From positions 1-64,000 of the forward strand of contig JBBAKN010000001.1 in the NCBI GenBank assembly GCA_040403555.1: 64,000 nt of DNA, written 5' to 3'. Below, piece after piece: positions 43,381 through 51,698 of this stretch. Every line of letters begins with the position of its first letter. Position 1 is the first letter of the stretch. The notes beneath the pieces were generated by a model that saw only the letters and a program-made list of their open reading frames with translations, ran no database searches and had not been told where the DNA came from. The stretch comes from JAIPAN01 sp040403555 (GTDB lineage: Bacteria > Bacteroidota > Bacteroidia > Sphingobacteriales > Sphingobacteriaceae). A program made the position numbers and the translations under genes.

Positions 43381-44064
43381 ATGAGCATTGTAGCTAATCT
43401 TACCAAACTAAAAGCCGAATTAGACCCTATTGATGTGCGTTTGATTGCGGTTTCTAAAACCAAGCCCATTGAAACTTTAAAAGAGGCTTATGATTTTGGT
43501 CAGCGTATTTTTGGCGAAAATCAGGTACAAGAATTGGTACAAAAAGCAGAGGCCTTACCTAAAGATATAGAATGGCATTTAGTTGGTCATTTGCAAAGCA
43601 ATAAGGTAAAATACATTGCACCCTTTATTTCCCTCATTCATTCGGTAGATAGCTTGAAATTGTTAGAAGAAATTAATAAGCAAGCCCTAAAAAACAATCG
43701 GGTTATTGATTGCTTATTACAAATTTATATTGCCGATGAGGATACCAAATACGGATTAGATTTTGCTGAAGCCATTGAACTTTTACGTTCGGATACCTTT
43801 GAATCCCTTAAAAATATACGCATTGTGGGCTTAATGGGCATTGCCACGTATACCGACAATCAGAAAAAAATAGCTGAAGAATTTTATGAACTTCGTACCT
43901 TGTTTAAAGGTTTAAAAGAATCTTTTTTTAAAGAAAGTGCTTATTTCAAAGAATTATCAATGGGCATGTCGGCCGATTATACCTTGGCAATTGAACAAGG
44001 CAGCACCATGATTCGTTTAGGTAGCACTATTTTTGGTGAACGAAATTATACAGAAACTGAATGA
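43381..44064 (+). CDS. yggS: YggS-family PLP homeostasis protein
   Basis: A 227-aa protein of the YggS/PROSC family, a PLP-carrying TIM barrel that keeps free pyridoxal phosphate low and affects amino-acid balance. The PLP lysine is Lys26 in VSKTKPIE. Other marks are FGENQVQELVQKA near 40-52, WHLVGHLQSNKV near 62-73 and SMGMSADYTLAIEQGSTMIRLGSTIFGER near the end, shown in parts, where the last Ser and Arg bind phosphate. No enzyme activity is known. The TACCTTTG box upstream fits this start. The next gene's ATG overlaps its stop by ATGA, which couples it to the GNAT gene. Confidence 0.95.
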   Translation: MSIVANLTKLKAELDPIDVRLIAVSKTKPIETLKEAYDFGQRIFGENQVQELVQKAEALPKDIEWHLVGHLQSNKVKYIAPFISLIHSVDSLKLLEEINKQALKNNRVIDCLLQIYIADEDTKYGLDFAEAIELLRSDTFESLKNIRIVGLMGIATYTDNQKKIAEEFYELRTLFKGLKESFFKESAYFKELSMGMSADYTLAIEQGSTMIRLGSTIFGERNYTETE

Positions 44065-44537
44065 ATGCAGCCATTAGAGAAGCAACAGTAGCCGATTGTA
44101 GCCGTATATTAGAATTAATTAACGAATTGGCTGTATATGAACGTGCACCCGAAGAAGTTACCGTTACACTTGCAGAATTTGAAGATGCTGGATTTGGACA
44201 AAAGCCAGTTTGGAAAGCATTTATAGCCGAATTAGATAATATTATAGTAGGCTTTGCATTGTATTATGTGCGTTATTCTACCTGGAAAGGTTGTAGATTA
44301 TACTTAGAAGATTTTATAGTAACGGATAGCCATCGAGGAAAAGGTATTGGTAAACAATTATTTGATACCATTGTACTAGAAGCCCACGAAAAAGGGTTTA
44401 ATGGCATGACTTGGCAGGTACTCGATTGGAACGAGCCTGCGCTTAATTTTTACAAAAAATACGAAGCTGGTGTAGAAGCCGGTTGGTTAAATGGTTCATT
44501 AAGTAAACAACAATTAGCTAGCTATTATGAAAAATAA
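44061..44537 (+). CDS. GNAT acetyltransferase, diamine/thialysine type
   Basis: A 158-aa acetyl-CoA-dependent N-acetyltransferase. The acetyl-CoA loop is RGKGIGKQLF near 94-103, after LYLEDFIVTDSHRG. The sequence LELINELAVYERAPEEVTVT near 18-37 and DWNEPALNFYKKYEAG near 126-141 is characteristic of the SSAT-like group that acetylates diamines, spermidine or thialysine. Given speA in the window, polyamine or amine acetylation is plausible, but the substrate is not certain. Its ATG overlaps the yggS stop (ATGA), and its own end overlaps the next gene start by 11 bases. Confidence 0.85.
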   Translation: MNAAIREATVADCSRILELINELAVYERAPEEVTVTLAEFEDAGFGQKPVWKAFIAELDNIIVGFALYYVRYSTWKGCRLYLEDFIVTDSHRGKGIGKQLFDTIVLEAHEKGFNGMTWQVLDWNEPALNFYKKYEAGVEAGWLNGSLSKQQLASYYEK

Positions 44538-45306
44538 AGTTTTTTACATGCTTATCCTATTAGGTGGTATAAGCTTTGGTGCTAATGCCTGTGCAGTAGA
44601 TTCACTCAGTTATCAATATAAAACCTTAAAAAAAGAGAGTAAAGCACGTATTACTGCAGATAAGGATACGATCATAAGTACCATTGAATTAACCTATCCG
44701 GTTTTTAAGAACCCCGTTTGGAATGAACAGGTGAAACAACTCATTTTTACTGGCGAAATAGAAAAGTCTAATTACGCTACGTACGATGATTACTTAAACG
44801 CTTTTATCGATGAATCGGTAGAAGCAAATGCTGAGGAAGAAGAGTACCCACGTTCGTGGTCGCAAGATATTACAGTACGGATAGAACCCCAATTTGCTGG
44901 AACACAAACGCTGAGTTTGAGTTTATTTTCTGATAGTTATACTGGTGGTGCACACCCCGTTAGTAGCCTCATTTATGTTAATTATGATATTTTTAGTAGA
45001 AAAATAATCAAATTAAGCGATCTGATAAACCCTAGCATGATGTCTAGGTTAACCTACACTGCTAGCACTATCTTCAGAAAACAAGAGGGCCTATCTCCTA
45101 CCGAATCGTTGGAAAATTACTTTTTCGAAAATCAAAAATTCAGTTTAAATACAAACTTTTTAATTACTAAAAAGGGTTTATTATTTTTCTACAATCCCTA
45201 CGAAATTCGTTCTTATGCAGAAGGTCCCATGGAACTTTTGGTGCCTTATACGGCCATTAGCAGCCTGTTAAAGATTAATCCCTACACTCCAAAAAATCTA
45301 AAATAA
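44527..45306 (+). CDS. DUF3298/RsiV-like secreted protein
   Basis: A 259-aa exported protein. Residues 1-21 are a signal with a lipobox-like AC (Cys22), so it may be a lipoprotein. The sequence contains the DUF4163 segment at about 40-120 and the DUF3298 segment at about 135-255, with SDSYTGGAHPVSSLIYVNYD, IIKLSDLINP and YNPYEIRSYAEGPMELLVPY as its clear marks, the same modules as in RsiV-like proteins that bind lysozyme or other wall ligands. No enzyme function is known. It starts 11 bases inside the GNAT gene and ends directly before the aspartate kinase ATG (no gap), within a tight operon. Confidence 0.85.
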   Translation: MKNKVFYMLILLGGISFGANACAVDSLSYQYKTLKKESKARITADKDTIISTIELTYPVFKNPVWNEQVKQLIFTGEIEKSNYATYDDYLNAFIDESVEANAEEEEYPRSWSQDITVRIEPQFAGTQTLSLSLFSDSYTGGAHPVSSLIYVNYDIFSRKIIKLSDLINPSMMSRLTYTASTIFRKQEGLSPTESLENYFFENQKFSLNTNFLITKKGLLFFYNPYEIRSYAEGPMELLVPYTAISSLLKINPYTPKNLK

Positions 45307-46569
45307 ATGACCCAGGTTTTTAAGTTTGGTGGTGCATCGGTAAAAGATGCACAAGGGGTTCGTAATTTAGCCGATATATTAAAAAAGTATGCGCCTAAAA
45401 ACTTGCTTGTAGTAGTTTCGGCCATGGGTAAAACTACTAATGCTTTGGAGGAATTGAATGAAGCTTATATGGCAGGAGAAAGCTCTACAACAACACTTTT
45501 TGAATCTATTAAAGCCTATCATTGGGCTATTGTGACAGATTTATTCCCCGATACCAAACACGCTATTTATGATGATTTGGCCAATACTTTTGTAGAAATA
45601 GATTGGATTTTAGAAGAACCCCCACATCCAGATGCTGAATTTAATTACGATCAATTGGTATCTATTGGCGAAGTTTTATCTACTAAAATTATTGCTCATT
45701 TTGTACAATCATTGGGTATTCTTTGCAAATGGGTAGATGCACGAAATTACATTCAAACTGATAATACCTACCGTGAGGGACAAGTAGATTGGGAGAAAAC
45801 AACACAACTTATTAACGAGAGCATTCCTGGTATTTTAAAAACAGAAATAGCGGTTACACAAGGGTTTATAGGCAATACTTCCGAAAATTTCACCACTACC
45901 CTTGGTCGCGAAGGTTCTGACTACAGTGCTGCTATTTTTGCTTTTGGACTAAAAGCCGAAAGCTTAACCATTTGGAAAGATGTACCAGGTGTGTTAAATG
46001 CTGATCCAAAACTATTTAGCGATACGCAAAAATACGAGCAACTAAGTTATGCCGAAGCTTTAGAAATGACCTATTACGGTGCAACAATAATACACCCAAA
46101 AACCATAAAACCACTACAAAATGCTGGCATTTCACTGCTAGTAAAACCATTTAATGCTCCCAACGAATCTGGAACACTTATTTCAGATAAAGCTGATAAC
46201 CAAAACTTGATTCCTGCCATTATTGTAAAGAAAAACCAAGTATTAATTTCTATAAGCACCACAGATTTTTCCTTCATTACCGAAAATCACTTGAGTGAGT
46301 TGTTTGCAACTTTTGCCCAATTGCATATCAAATTAAATACAATGCAGATATCGGCTTTAAGCTTTTCGGTATGCATAGATTACGATGCTAAGCGTTTCCA
46401 AAAATTACAAGAATTACTAGCCAATAGCTTTAAATTTAAGTATAATGAAGCATTGGAATTAATTACCATTAGGCATTTTACTACCGAAAAAATTGACGAA
46501 TTAAGTGCCGGCCGAAAGGTATATATGGAACAATTAAGCAGAAACACGGCTCAATTAGTTGTAAAATAA
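45307..46569 (+). CDS. Aspartate kinase
   Basis: Phosphorylates aspartate to aspartyl phosphate, the entry to lysine, threonine, methionine and diaminopimelate synthesis. The protein is 420 aa. It starts with the amino-acid kinase motif VFKFGGASV (KFGG). The central DYSAAIFAFGLKAESLTIWKDVPGVL region near 221-246 and the GATIIHPKTIKPLQNAG region near 258-274 fit the family. The C-terminal ACT domains are short, with SISTTDFSFITENHLSEL. Its ATG immediately follows the DUF3298 stop and the next gene starts at its own stop, so the run yggS to methyltransferase is one operon. It is not fused to homoserine dehydrogenase. Which end-product inhibits it is not readable. Confidence 0.92.
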   Translation: MTQVFKFGGASVKDAQGVRNLADILKKYAPKNLLVVVSAMGKTTNALEELNEAYMAGESSTTTLFESIKAYHWAIVTDLFPDTKHAIYDDLANTFVEIDWILEEPPHPDAEFNYDQLVSIGEVLSTKIIAHFVQSLGILCKWVDARNYIQTDNTYREGQVDWEKTTQLINESIPGILKTEIAVTQGFIGNTSENFTTTLGREGSDYSAAIFAFGLKAESLTIWKDVPGVLNADPKLFSDTQKYEQLSYAEALEMTYYGATIIHPKTIKPLQNAGISLLVKPFNAPNESGTLISDKADNQNLIPAIIVKKNQVLISISTTDFSFITENHLSELFATFAQLHIKLNTMQISALSFSVCIDYDAKRFQKLQELLANSFKFKYNEALELITIRHFTTEKIDELSAGRKVYMEQLSRNTAQLVVK

Positions 46570-47766
46570 ATGAATGCGGTAATTTTTAATTCAAAGGTAC
46601 AGGCATTCATTCAAAAGAACCTACATACAGATATTACTAAGTTAATTCTCAAAAAACCCACTTTTGAAAAAATTAGCAATACTGAACTAGCCGAATACAT
46701 CCAAGGAAAGATAGCTAGCGAAAAAAAACTACCCACTTGGTTTAGCACAACAGGTATATATTTTCCAAAAAAACTAGCCATAGAGCAAAGCTCCTCTGAA
46801 AAAACAGCGGCTTTTAAAAGTATGCTAATTCAAGGAGTTAGTCTGCTCGATTTAACAGGTGGACTTGGAGTAGATACCTATTATTTTTCTAAAACATGTA
46901 AGCAGGTAACCCATATAGAACGCCAAGAAGAACTATCGGCTATAGCAAAACACAATGCGGACGTATTGCGGGTAAAAAATTGCGAATTTATAGTGGCCGA
47001 AAGCCTCAATTTTCTAAATAAAACCGAACGTAGCTGGGAAATCATTTATATTGACCCCTCTCGTAGGGTGGCCAGCCAAAAAGTAGTAAAATTAGCCGAT
47101 TGCGAACCCAATGTAATTGAGTTATATGCGCAATTGGCTTCTAAATGTAACTTGATCTGCATAAAAGCAGCGCCTTTATTAGATATTAAACTAGCACTCA
47201 GCGAACTTAAAAATGTGCAATCAGTTCAGGTAATAAGTATTGGGAACGAAATGAAGGAATTACTTTTTTTACTAAACACCCAAACTGAAACAAAAAATCC
47301 CGAAATACGATGTGTACTACTAAACGATTCGGAAAGCCATAGCTATAGTTTTACCTATAAAGAAGAGCAACAAGCAGCTCCAGCCCCTTGCGCTGCTCCT
47401 AAAACCTATTTATACGAACCCAACGCAGCTTGGTTAAAAGCTGGTTGCTTTAAATTACTGGCTTCTAGGTACGGACTCGAAAAATTACATCAACATACCC
47501 ATTTATATACCTCCGATACCTTTATAGCTGATTTTCCGGGTAAAATTTTTACAATTATAGCCAATTGGACCTATACTGAATTTGGCAAAACGATACCAGT
47601 GAAACAGGCCAATTGTATCAGTAGAAATTTCCCTTTACAAGTTGCAGCGTTACAAAAAAAACATAAATTAACAGATGGTGGTAGCTCATCGCTGTTTTTT
47701 ATTACCGACCATTCTGGACAGCTACGGGTACTACAAGCCACTAGATATGAAAAAAGCCCCCAATAG
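46570..47766 (+). CDS. THUMP-like domain SAM-dependent methyltransferase
   Basis: A 398-aa methyltransferase with a Rossmann core. Motif I is LLDLTGGLGVDTYYFSKT near 95-112, and the acidic SAM-binding residue is Glu118 in HIERQEE. Motif IV-like IYIDPSRR near 160-167 is typical of RNA methylating enzymes. The N-terminal 90 residues are helical. The C-terminal part (about 290-395) has the THUMP-like arrangement seen in this Bacteroidota family. It probably modifies rRNA or tRNA, but the target is unknown. The gene starts directly after the aspartate kinase stop, and its stop codon is inside the terminator hairpin. Confidence 0.82.
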   Translation: MNAVIFNSKVQAFIQKNLHTDITKLILKKPTFEKISNTELAEYIQGKIASEKKLPTWFSTTGIYFPKKLAIEQSSSEKTAAFKSMLIQGVSLLDLTGGLGVDTYYFSKTCKQVTHIERQEELSAIAKHNADVLRVKNCEFIVAESLNFLNKTERSWEIIYIDPSRRVASQKVVKLADCEPNVIELYAQLASKCNLICIKAAPLLDIKLALSELKNVQSVQVISIGNEMKELLFLLNTQTETKNPEIRCVLLNDSESHSYSFTYKEEQQAAPAPCAAPKTYLYEPNAAWLKAGCFKLLASRYGLEKLHQHTHLYTSDTFIADFPGKIFTIIANWTYTEFGKTIPVKQANCISRNFPLQVAALQKKHKLTDGGSSSLFFITDHSGQLRVLQATRYEKSPQ

Positions 47767-47784
47767 TTGGAGGCTTTAATTTTT
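47753..47784 (+). terminator. Terminator overlapping the methyltransferase stop codon
   Basis: AAGCC-C-CCAA pairs with TTGG-A-GGCTT around a TAG loop, then TTTAATTTTT. The TAG at 47764-47766 is the methyltransferase stop itself, in the loop. On the minus strand the same stem is followed by TTTTTTC, so it can also end the cold-shock transcript. Confidence 0.82.
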
Positions 47785-47798
47785 CGTTTGGTATGGTG

Positions 47799-47996
47799 TT
47801 AAACTTTCTTCACTTGCACAGCCTGTAATCCCTTACGACCGTCTTCTACCTCATACTCTACGTCATCGTTGTCTTTTAGGGTACCATTACCACCCTCTAC
47901 ATCTTTAAAATGCACAAAGATTTCAGTTCCATCTTCTTGAACAATGAATCCATAACCTTTTTGGGTGTTAAACCATTTTACTTTACCAGTTTTCAT
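47799..47996 (-). CDS. Cold-shock protein (CspA family)
   Basis: A 65-aa single-domain RNA chaperone that melts mRNA structure at low temperature. RNP1 is KGYGFIVQ near 13-20 and RNP2 is IFVHFKDVE near 26-34; both RNA-binding motifs are intact. WFNTQKGYGFIV near 9-20 is the usual cold-shock box. The leader is unusually long: about 160 bases to the next gene upstream, with a paired element just before the ATG, as in other csp mRNAs whose leaders control translation at low temperature. The gene probably ends at the shared terminator with the methyltransferase. Confidence 0.95.
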   Translation of the reverse strand: MKTGKVKWFNTQKGYGFIVQEDGTEIFVHFKDVEGGNGTLKDNDDVEYEVEDGRKGLQAVQVKKV

Positions 47997-48012
47997 AATG
48001 TTAGGTATTAAA

Positions 48013-48063
48013 GGAACTCGTTAAAAATTAGCTATTAAAGGCTATAACTCTTAATAAAGTTCC
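48013..48063 (-). promoter_or_regulatory. Structured leader element of the cold-shock gene
   Basis: On the minus strand, the ends GGAACT and AGTTCC (exact 6-bp pairing) close a 51-base segment whose interior contains TAGC/GCTA as a second stem. The element ends about 17 bases before the csp ATG. It may act as a temperature-sensitive leader. No promoter box could be assigned for this gene. Confidence 0.4.
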
Positions 48064-48158
48064 GGTATAAAAATTATTAATTAGTTGAAGATAGTTAAAA
48101 GCAAATTGGAAATAAAAAAATATTTTATTTAATTAGTTTTCTTGCGTGGAGTTTTTAC

Positions 48159-48461
48159 TCAATCAACATACTCAAAATCAATAGCATACTCTAAAAAAAG
48201 TTGTTTAGCAGGTTCTAAAAACATGTACTCTAACTCATCTACAATAAATACTTTAGAAACTTGCAACTTTAAACAAAGCGCTAAAAATTGATGTATATAG
48301 CTTGGTGATTGTGGGGATGGTAAGTTCTCGAATAAGTCAACAGATCCAGGATAGGTTGGTAAATCGTAATAATCGCCCATAATAACCTGGTGCTCTGTTA
48401 TAGACCGTTTAAGAGCATGAGCCTGAGGCAATCGGGCACCTGTAATTAATATCACGCCCAT
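48159..48461 (-). CDS. Small protein resembling the N-terminal (pre-ATP-grasp) domain
   Basis: A 100-aa protein I cannot name. The start MGVILITGARLPQAHALKRS has the look of the N-terminal Rossmann-like domain that precedes ATP-grasp catalytic domains (ILITGAR..., then helix, then VIMGDYYD). The second half, SKVFIVDELEYMFLEPAKQLF, could complete that subdomain. The ATP-grasp domain itself is absent: the frame stops after EYAIDFEYVD. It may be a truncated or split ATP-grasp enzyme or an independent small protein. The ATG is directly adjacent to the lolD stop (no gap), so it is co-transcribed with lolD. Function unknown. Confidence 0.6.
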   Translation of the reverse strand: MGVILITGARLPQAHALKRSITEHQVIMGDYYDLPTYPGSVDLFENLPSPQSPSYIHQFLALCLKLQVSKVFIVDELEYMFLEPAKQLFLEYAIDFEYVD

Positions 48462-49115
48462 TTATTTACTTATTAAACCATCTTTCATCACCAAGGTACG
48501 GTCGGCCATGTTTGATAATTCAGTATTATGCGTTACAATAATAGATGTTTGATTGAGTTCCCTCTTTAAGTTTAAAAACAACTGGTGTAAATCGGCGGCA
48601 TTGGCAGAATCTAAATTGCCAGAAGGCTCATCGGCTAACAGAAGTTTTGGCGAATTCATAAGGGCTCTGGCCACGGCAACCCGTTGTTGCTCACCACCGG
48701 ATAGTGCCGAAGGTTTATGATCTAACCGAGAATTCAGATTCAAAATGCCCAACAATTCTTTTGCACGATTTTCCACTTCTTTTTTTGGTTTATTAGCTAT
48801 AAAACCAGGGATGCATACATTTTCGAGAGCAGTAAATTCGGGCAATAAATGATGAAACTGAAATACAAAGCCAATAGAACGATTTCTAAATGCGCTTAGT
48901 TGCGACGCTTTAAATTGGTGCAGAGCTTCGCCATCTAAAAAAATTTCTCCCGAATCGGGTCTATCTAAAGTTCCCAAAATATGTAGTAAGGTACTTTTTC
49001 CGGCACCCGAAGCACCAACAATGGCTACCAACTCTCCGGCTTGAATATGCAAATCAACCCCTTTTAAAATGGGTAAATCACCATAATTTTTTATAATTCC
49101 GCTAGCGCTAAGCAT
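48462..49115 (-). CDS. lolD: ABC transporter ATPase, LolD type
   Basis: ATPase of the LolCDE-type complex that releases lipoproteins from the inner membrane, or of a related MacB-type exporter. The protein is 217 aa. Walker A is GASGAGKST at 34-42, the signature LSGGEQQR is at 138-145, and Walker B is LLLADE at 158-163. LLPEFTALENV near 90-100 is typical of the LolD/MacB ATPase group. No permease gene is adjacent; in many Bacteroidota lolD is separate from lolCE. The window encodes at least ten lipoproteins, so demand for such a system is clear. It is divergent from sucC across 92 bp and followed immediately by the 100-aa protein. Confidence 0.85.
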   Translation of the reverse strand: MLSASGIIKNYGDLPILKGVDLHIQAGELVAIVGASGAGKSTLLHILGTLDRPDSGEIFLDGEALHQFKASQLSAFRNRSIGFVFQFHHLLPEFTALENVCIPGFIANKPKKEVENRAKELLGILNLNSRLDHKPSALSGGEQQRVAVARALMNSPKLLLADEPSGNLDSANAADLHQLFLNLKRELNQTSIIVTHNTELSNMADRTLVMKDGLISK

Positions 49116-49207
49116 ACACGCAAGATACGTATTTTTTAATGCAACAATTCAGTTTAAAGGTTTCAAAAATGAATACAAAATGGTAGTTTTACACAAATTA
49201 AATACAA

Positions 49208-50401
49208 ATGAATATACACGAATATCAAGGTAAAGAAATTCTTAAATCTTTTGGCGTACGGGTACAAGAAGGTATTGTTGCCGAAACTCCTGCACAAGCT
49301 ATAGAGGCTGCAAAAAAACTTAAAGCCGACTATAATTCGGATTGGGTAGTTATTAAAGCTCAAATTCATGCCGGTGGCCGTGGTAAAGGGGGCGGTGTTA
49401 AACTTGCTAAAAATCTGGATGAGGTTAAAGAAAAAGCAAAAACCATTATTGGTATGCAATTGGTTACGCCACAAACAGGCCCCGAAGGCAAGTTGGTAAG
49501 TAAAGTTTTGGTTGCTCAGGATGTATATTATCCGGGCGAATCTGAAACCAAAGAATTTTATATCTCTGTATTATTAGATAGAGCAAAAGGCCGCAATATT
49601 ATTATGTATTCTACCGAGGGTGGTATGGATATTGAAGAAGTTGCTGAGCATACGCCACATTTGATTTTTAAAGAAGAAATTGATCCTATTGTAGGTTTAC
49701 AGGCTTTTCAAACTCGTAAAATTGCTTTTAACTTAGGTTTAAGTGGCGAAGCATTTAAAGACATGTGTAAATTCATCGCCGCTTTATACAAGGCCTATGA
49801 TGCTACCGATTCAGCTATGTTTGAAATTAACCCGGTATTAAAAACCTCTGATAATAAAATCTTAGCGGTAGACGCCAAAGTAAATTTGGATGATAACGCT
49901 TTATATCGCCATGCGGATTATGCCGCTATGCGTGATGAATCTGAGGAGGATCCAACCGAAGTAGAAGCCGGAAAATCGAACCTAAACTATGTAAAATTAG
50001 ATGGTAACGTAGGTTGTATGGTAAATGGTGCAGGTTTAGCCATGGCCACCATGGATATTATTAAATTGGCCGGGGGCGAACCAGCTAACTTCCTAGATGT
50101 GGGTGGCTCTGCCAATGCCGAAACGGTAAAAGCAGGCTTCAACATCATCTTAAGCGATCCGAATGTAAAAGCCATCTTAATTAATATTTTCGGTGGTATT
50201 GTACGTTGCGATCGTGTGGCTCAAGGCGTTATAGATGCCTACCAAGAAATTGGTAACATTCCCGTGCCTATTATTGTACGCTTACAGGGCACAAACGCAG
50301 TTGAAGCTAAAAAACTAATTGATGATTCTGGTTTAGAAGTATTCTCGGCCATTCAATTAAAAGAAGCAGCCGATTTAGTTACCAAAGTACTTAAAGGCTA
50401 A
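49208..50401 (+). CDS. sucC: Succinyl-CoA synthetase (ADP-forming) beta subunit
   Basis: Beta subunit of the TCA-cycle enzyme that makes ATP (or GTP) from succinyl-CoA. The protein is 397 aa. The N-terminal ATP-grasp domain starts MNIHEYQGKEILKSFGV and contains QIHAGGRGKGGGVKLA near 52-68. The C-terminal CoA-ligase part has GNVGCMVNGAGLAMATMD near 265-282, with the conserved Gly-Asn-Val and Gly-Ala-Gly elements of the catalytic site. sucD is not adjacent; separated sucC and sucD are common in this phylum. A symmetric terminator closes it opposite rplT. Confidence 0.97.
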   Translation: MNIHEYQGKEILKSFGVRVQEGIVAETPAQAIEAAKKLKADYNSDWVVIKAQIHAGGRGKGGGVKLAKNLDEVKEKAKTIIGMQLVTPQTGPEGKLVSKVLVAQDVYYPGESETKEFYISVLLDRAKGRNIIMYSTEGGMDIEEVAEHTPHLIFKEEIDPIVGLQAFQTRKIAFNLGLSGEAFKDMCKFIAALYKAYDATDSAMFEINPVLKTSDNKILAVDAKVNLDDNALYRHADYAAMRDESEEDPTEVEAGKSNLNYVKLDGNVGCMVNGAGLAMATMDIIKLAGGEPANFLDVGGSANAETVKAGFNIILSDPNVKAILINIFGGIVRCDRVAQGVIDAYQEIGNIPVPIIVRLQGTNAVEAKKLIDDSGLEVFSAIQLKEAADLVTKVLKG

Positions 50402-50417
50402 TCATAAGCTCTGATAC

Positions 50418-50453
50418 AAAAAAGCCCCTCGAAATTCGAAGGGCTTTTTTTTA
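50418..50453. terminator. Bidirectional terminator between sucC and rplT
   Basis: AAAAAAGCCC-C-TCGAA pairs with TTCGA-A-GGGCTTTTTTT. The stem has T runs on both sides, so it can end sucC on the plus strand and the rplT operon on the minus strand. Confidence 0.92.
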
Positions 50454-50467
50454 TGTATCTCTACAGC

Positions 50468-50812
50468 TTATTTTACTGCATCAATTACTGCTTTAAAGGC
50501 ATCTGGATTGTTCATTGCTAAATCAGCTAATACTTTACGGTTTAAACCGATTTCTTTAGTGGCTAACTTACCAATTAGTTGTGAGTACGAAATTCCATAC
50601 TGACGAGCTCCGGCGTTGATACGCTGAATCCATAAAGCTCTAAATTCTCTCTTTTTAGTTTTACGATCGCGGTATGCATATTGCAAACCTTTTTCAACCG
50701 TGTTTTTAGCAACGGTATAAACCTTGCTTCTCGATCCCCAATAGCCTCTAGCTAATTTTAAGATCTTTTTTCTTCTGCGTCTAGACGCAACTGCGTTAAC
50801 CGAACGTGGCAT
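50468..50812 (-). CDS. rplT: 50S ribosomal protein L20
   Basis: A 114-aa protein of the large subunit, needed early in assembly. It starts MPRSVNAVASRRRRKKILKLARGYWGSRSKVY (in parts), the highly basic N-terminal extension that threads into 23S rRNA. FRALWIQRINAGARQYGISYSQLIG is the conserved globular core. It is the last gene of infC-rpmI-rplT. In other bacteria L20 represses translation of its own operon by binding the mRNA; the 75-base gap between rpmI and rplT could hold such a site, but I cannot show it. Confidence 0.98.
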   Translation of the reverse strand: MPRSVNAVASRRRRKKILKLARGYWGSRSKVYTVAKNTVEKGLQYAYRDRKTKKREFRALWIQRINAGARQYGISYSQLIGKLATKEIGLNRKVLADLAMNNPDAFKAVIDAVK

Positions 50813-50887
50813 GTTGTTTTGATTTTTGGTAAGCGGTGTTCCGTTTAGGAATCTTGTAAACCGAGTACCTGGTTAAAAATTAATTAA

Positions 50888-51088
50888 TTATTTACCGATA
50901 CAAAGCATACGCTTTACATTGCCCATATCAGCATCAGACACCAAACTGGTCTGACCTAAAGCACGCTTACGTTTGGTACTCATCTTGGTTAAGATGTGAC
51001 TTTTGTAGGCATTCTTTCTGGCGATTTTACCGGTTCCAGTAAGCTTAAAACGCTTTTTTGCACTAGAACACGTTTTCATTTTTGGCAT
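50888..51088 (-). CDS. rpmI: 50S ribosomal protein L35
   Basis: A 66-aa basic protein of the large subunit. The sequence MPKMKTCSSAKKRFKLTGTGKIARKNAYKSH (in parts) and ILTKMSTKRKRALGQ is the full family pattern; length is normal. It lies 33 bases after infC and 75 bases before rplT in the conserved infC-rpmI-rplT order. No odd features. Confidence 0.98.
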   Translation of the reverse strand: MPKMKTCSSAKKRFKLTGTGKIARKNAYKSHILTKMSTKRKRALGQTSLVSDADMGNVKRMLCIGK

Positions 51089-51121
51089 AACCTATTTATT
51101 TATTGTGTGTACTATTTGTAT

Positions 51122-51691
51122 TTATTTTTTTCCACCTTTAGGAGAAACAGTTAAAAACATCCGTTTACCTTCTAATTTAGGCAACTGCTCTACTTTTCCA
51201 ACATCTTCTAAAGCTTGAGCAAACTTAAGAAGTAATATCTCACCTTTCTCTTTGTATACAATAGCTCTTCCTTTAAAATGAACGTAAGCTCTTACTTTTT
51301 CGCCACTTTCTAAAAAGTTAATGGCATGTTTCAGCTTAAATTGGAAATCATGGTCGCTGGTATTAGGCCCAAAACGGATCTCTTTGATAACCGTTTGCTT
51401 GGCATTCGCCTTAATTTCCTTCATTTTTTTCTTCTGTTCGTAAAGAAACTTGTTGTAATCAACAACTTTACAAACCGGAGGAACTGCATTTGGAGAAATC
51501 TCCACTAAATCTAATTCTAACTCTTCAGCAATGGCCAAAGCATCTTTAAGGGCATAAACCCCTACTTCTACATTATCACCCACCAATCGTACCTCGACGG
51601 CTCTGATGAGTTCGTTAATATAGTGTTCCGCTTCTTTTTTCTTAAACGGTGGACGTGGTCCTCTGTTAAATCCTGGTCTTCCTAAAGCCAA
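51122..51691 (-). CDS. infC: Translation initiation factor IF-3, TTG start
   Basis: A 189-aa factor that keeps subunits apart and proofreads the start codon. The N-terminal domain has INELIRAVEVRLVGDN near 26-41 and the ELDLVEISPNAVPPVCKVVDYNKFLYE block near 59-85 (shown in parts). The C-terminal domain has VKEIRFGPNTSDHDFQFKLKHAINFLESGEKVRAYVHFKGR in pieces. The start is a TTG at 51691: the codon directly upstream is TAA in frame, and no ATG lies before the conserved core. The translated first residues are basic (GRPGFNRGPRPPFKKK). In E. coli infC starts with AUU and is autoregulated because IF-3 rejects non-standard starts; a TTG here allows the same logic. It follows thrS by 7 bases. Confidence 0.96.
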   Translation of the reverse strand: MALGRPGFNRGPRPPFKKKEAEHYINELIRAVEVRLVGDNVEVGVYALKDALAIAEELELDLVEISPNAVPPVCKVVDYNKFLYEQKKKMKEIKANAKQTVIKEIRFGPNTSDHDFQFKLKHAINFLESGEKVRAYVHFKGRAIVYKEKGEILLLKFAQALEDVGKVEQLPKLEGKRMFLTVSPKGGKK

Positions 51692-51698
51692 TTATGTA

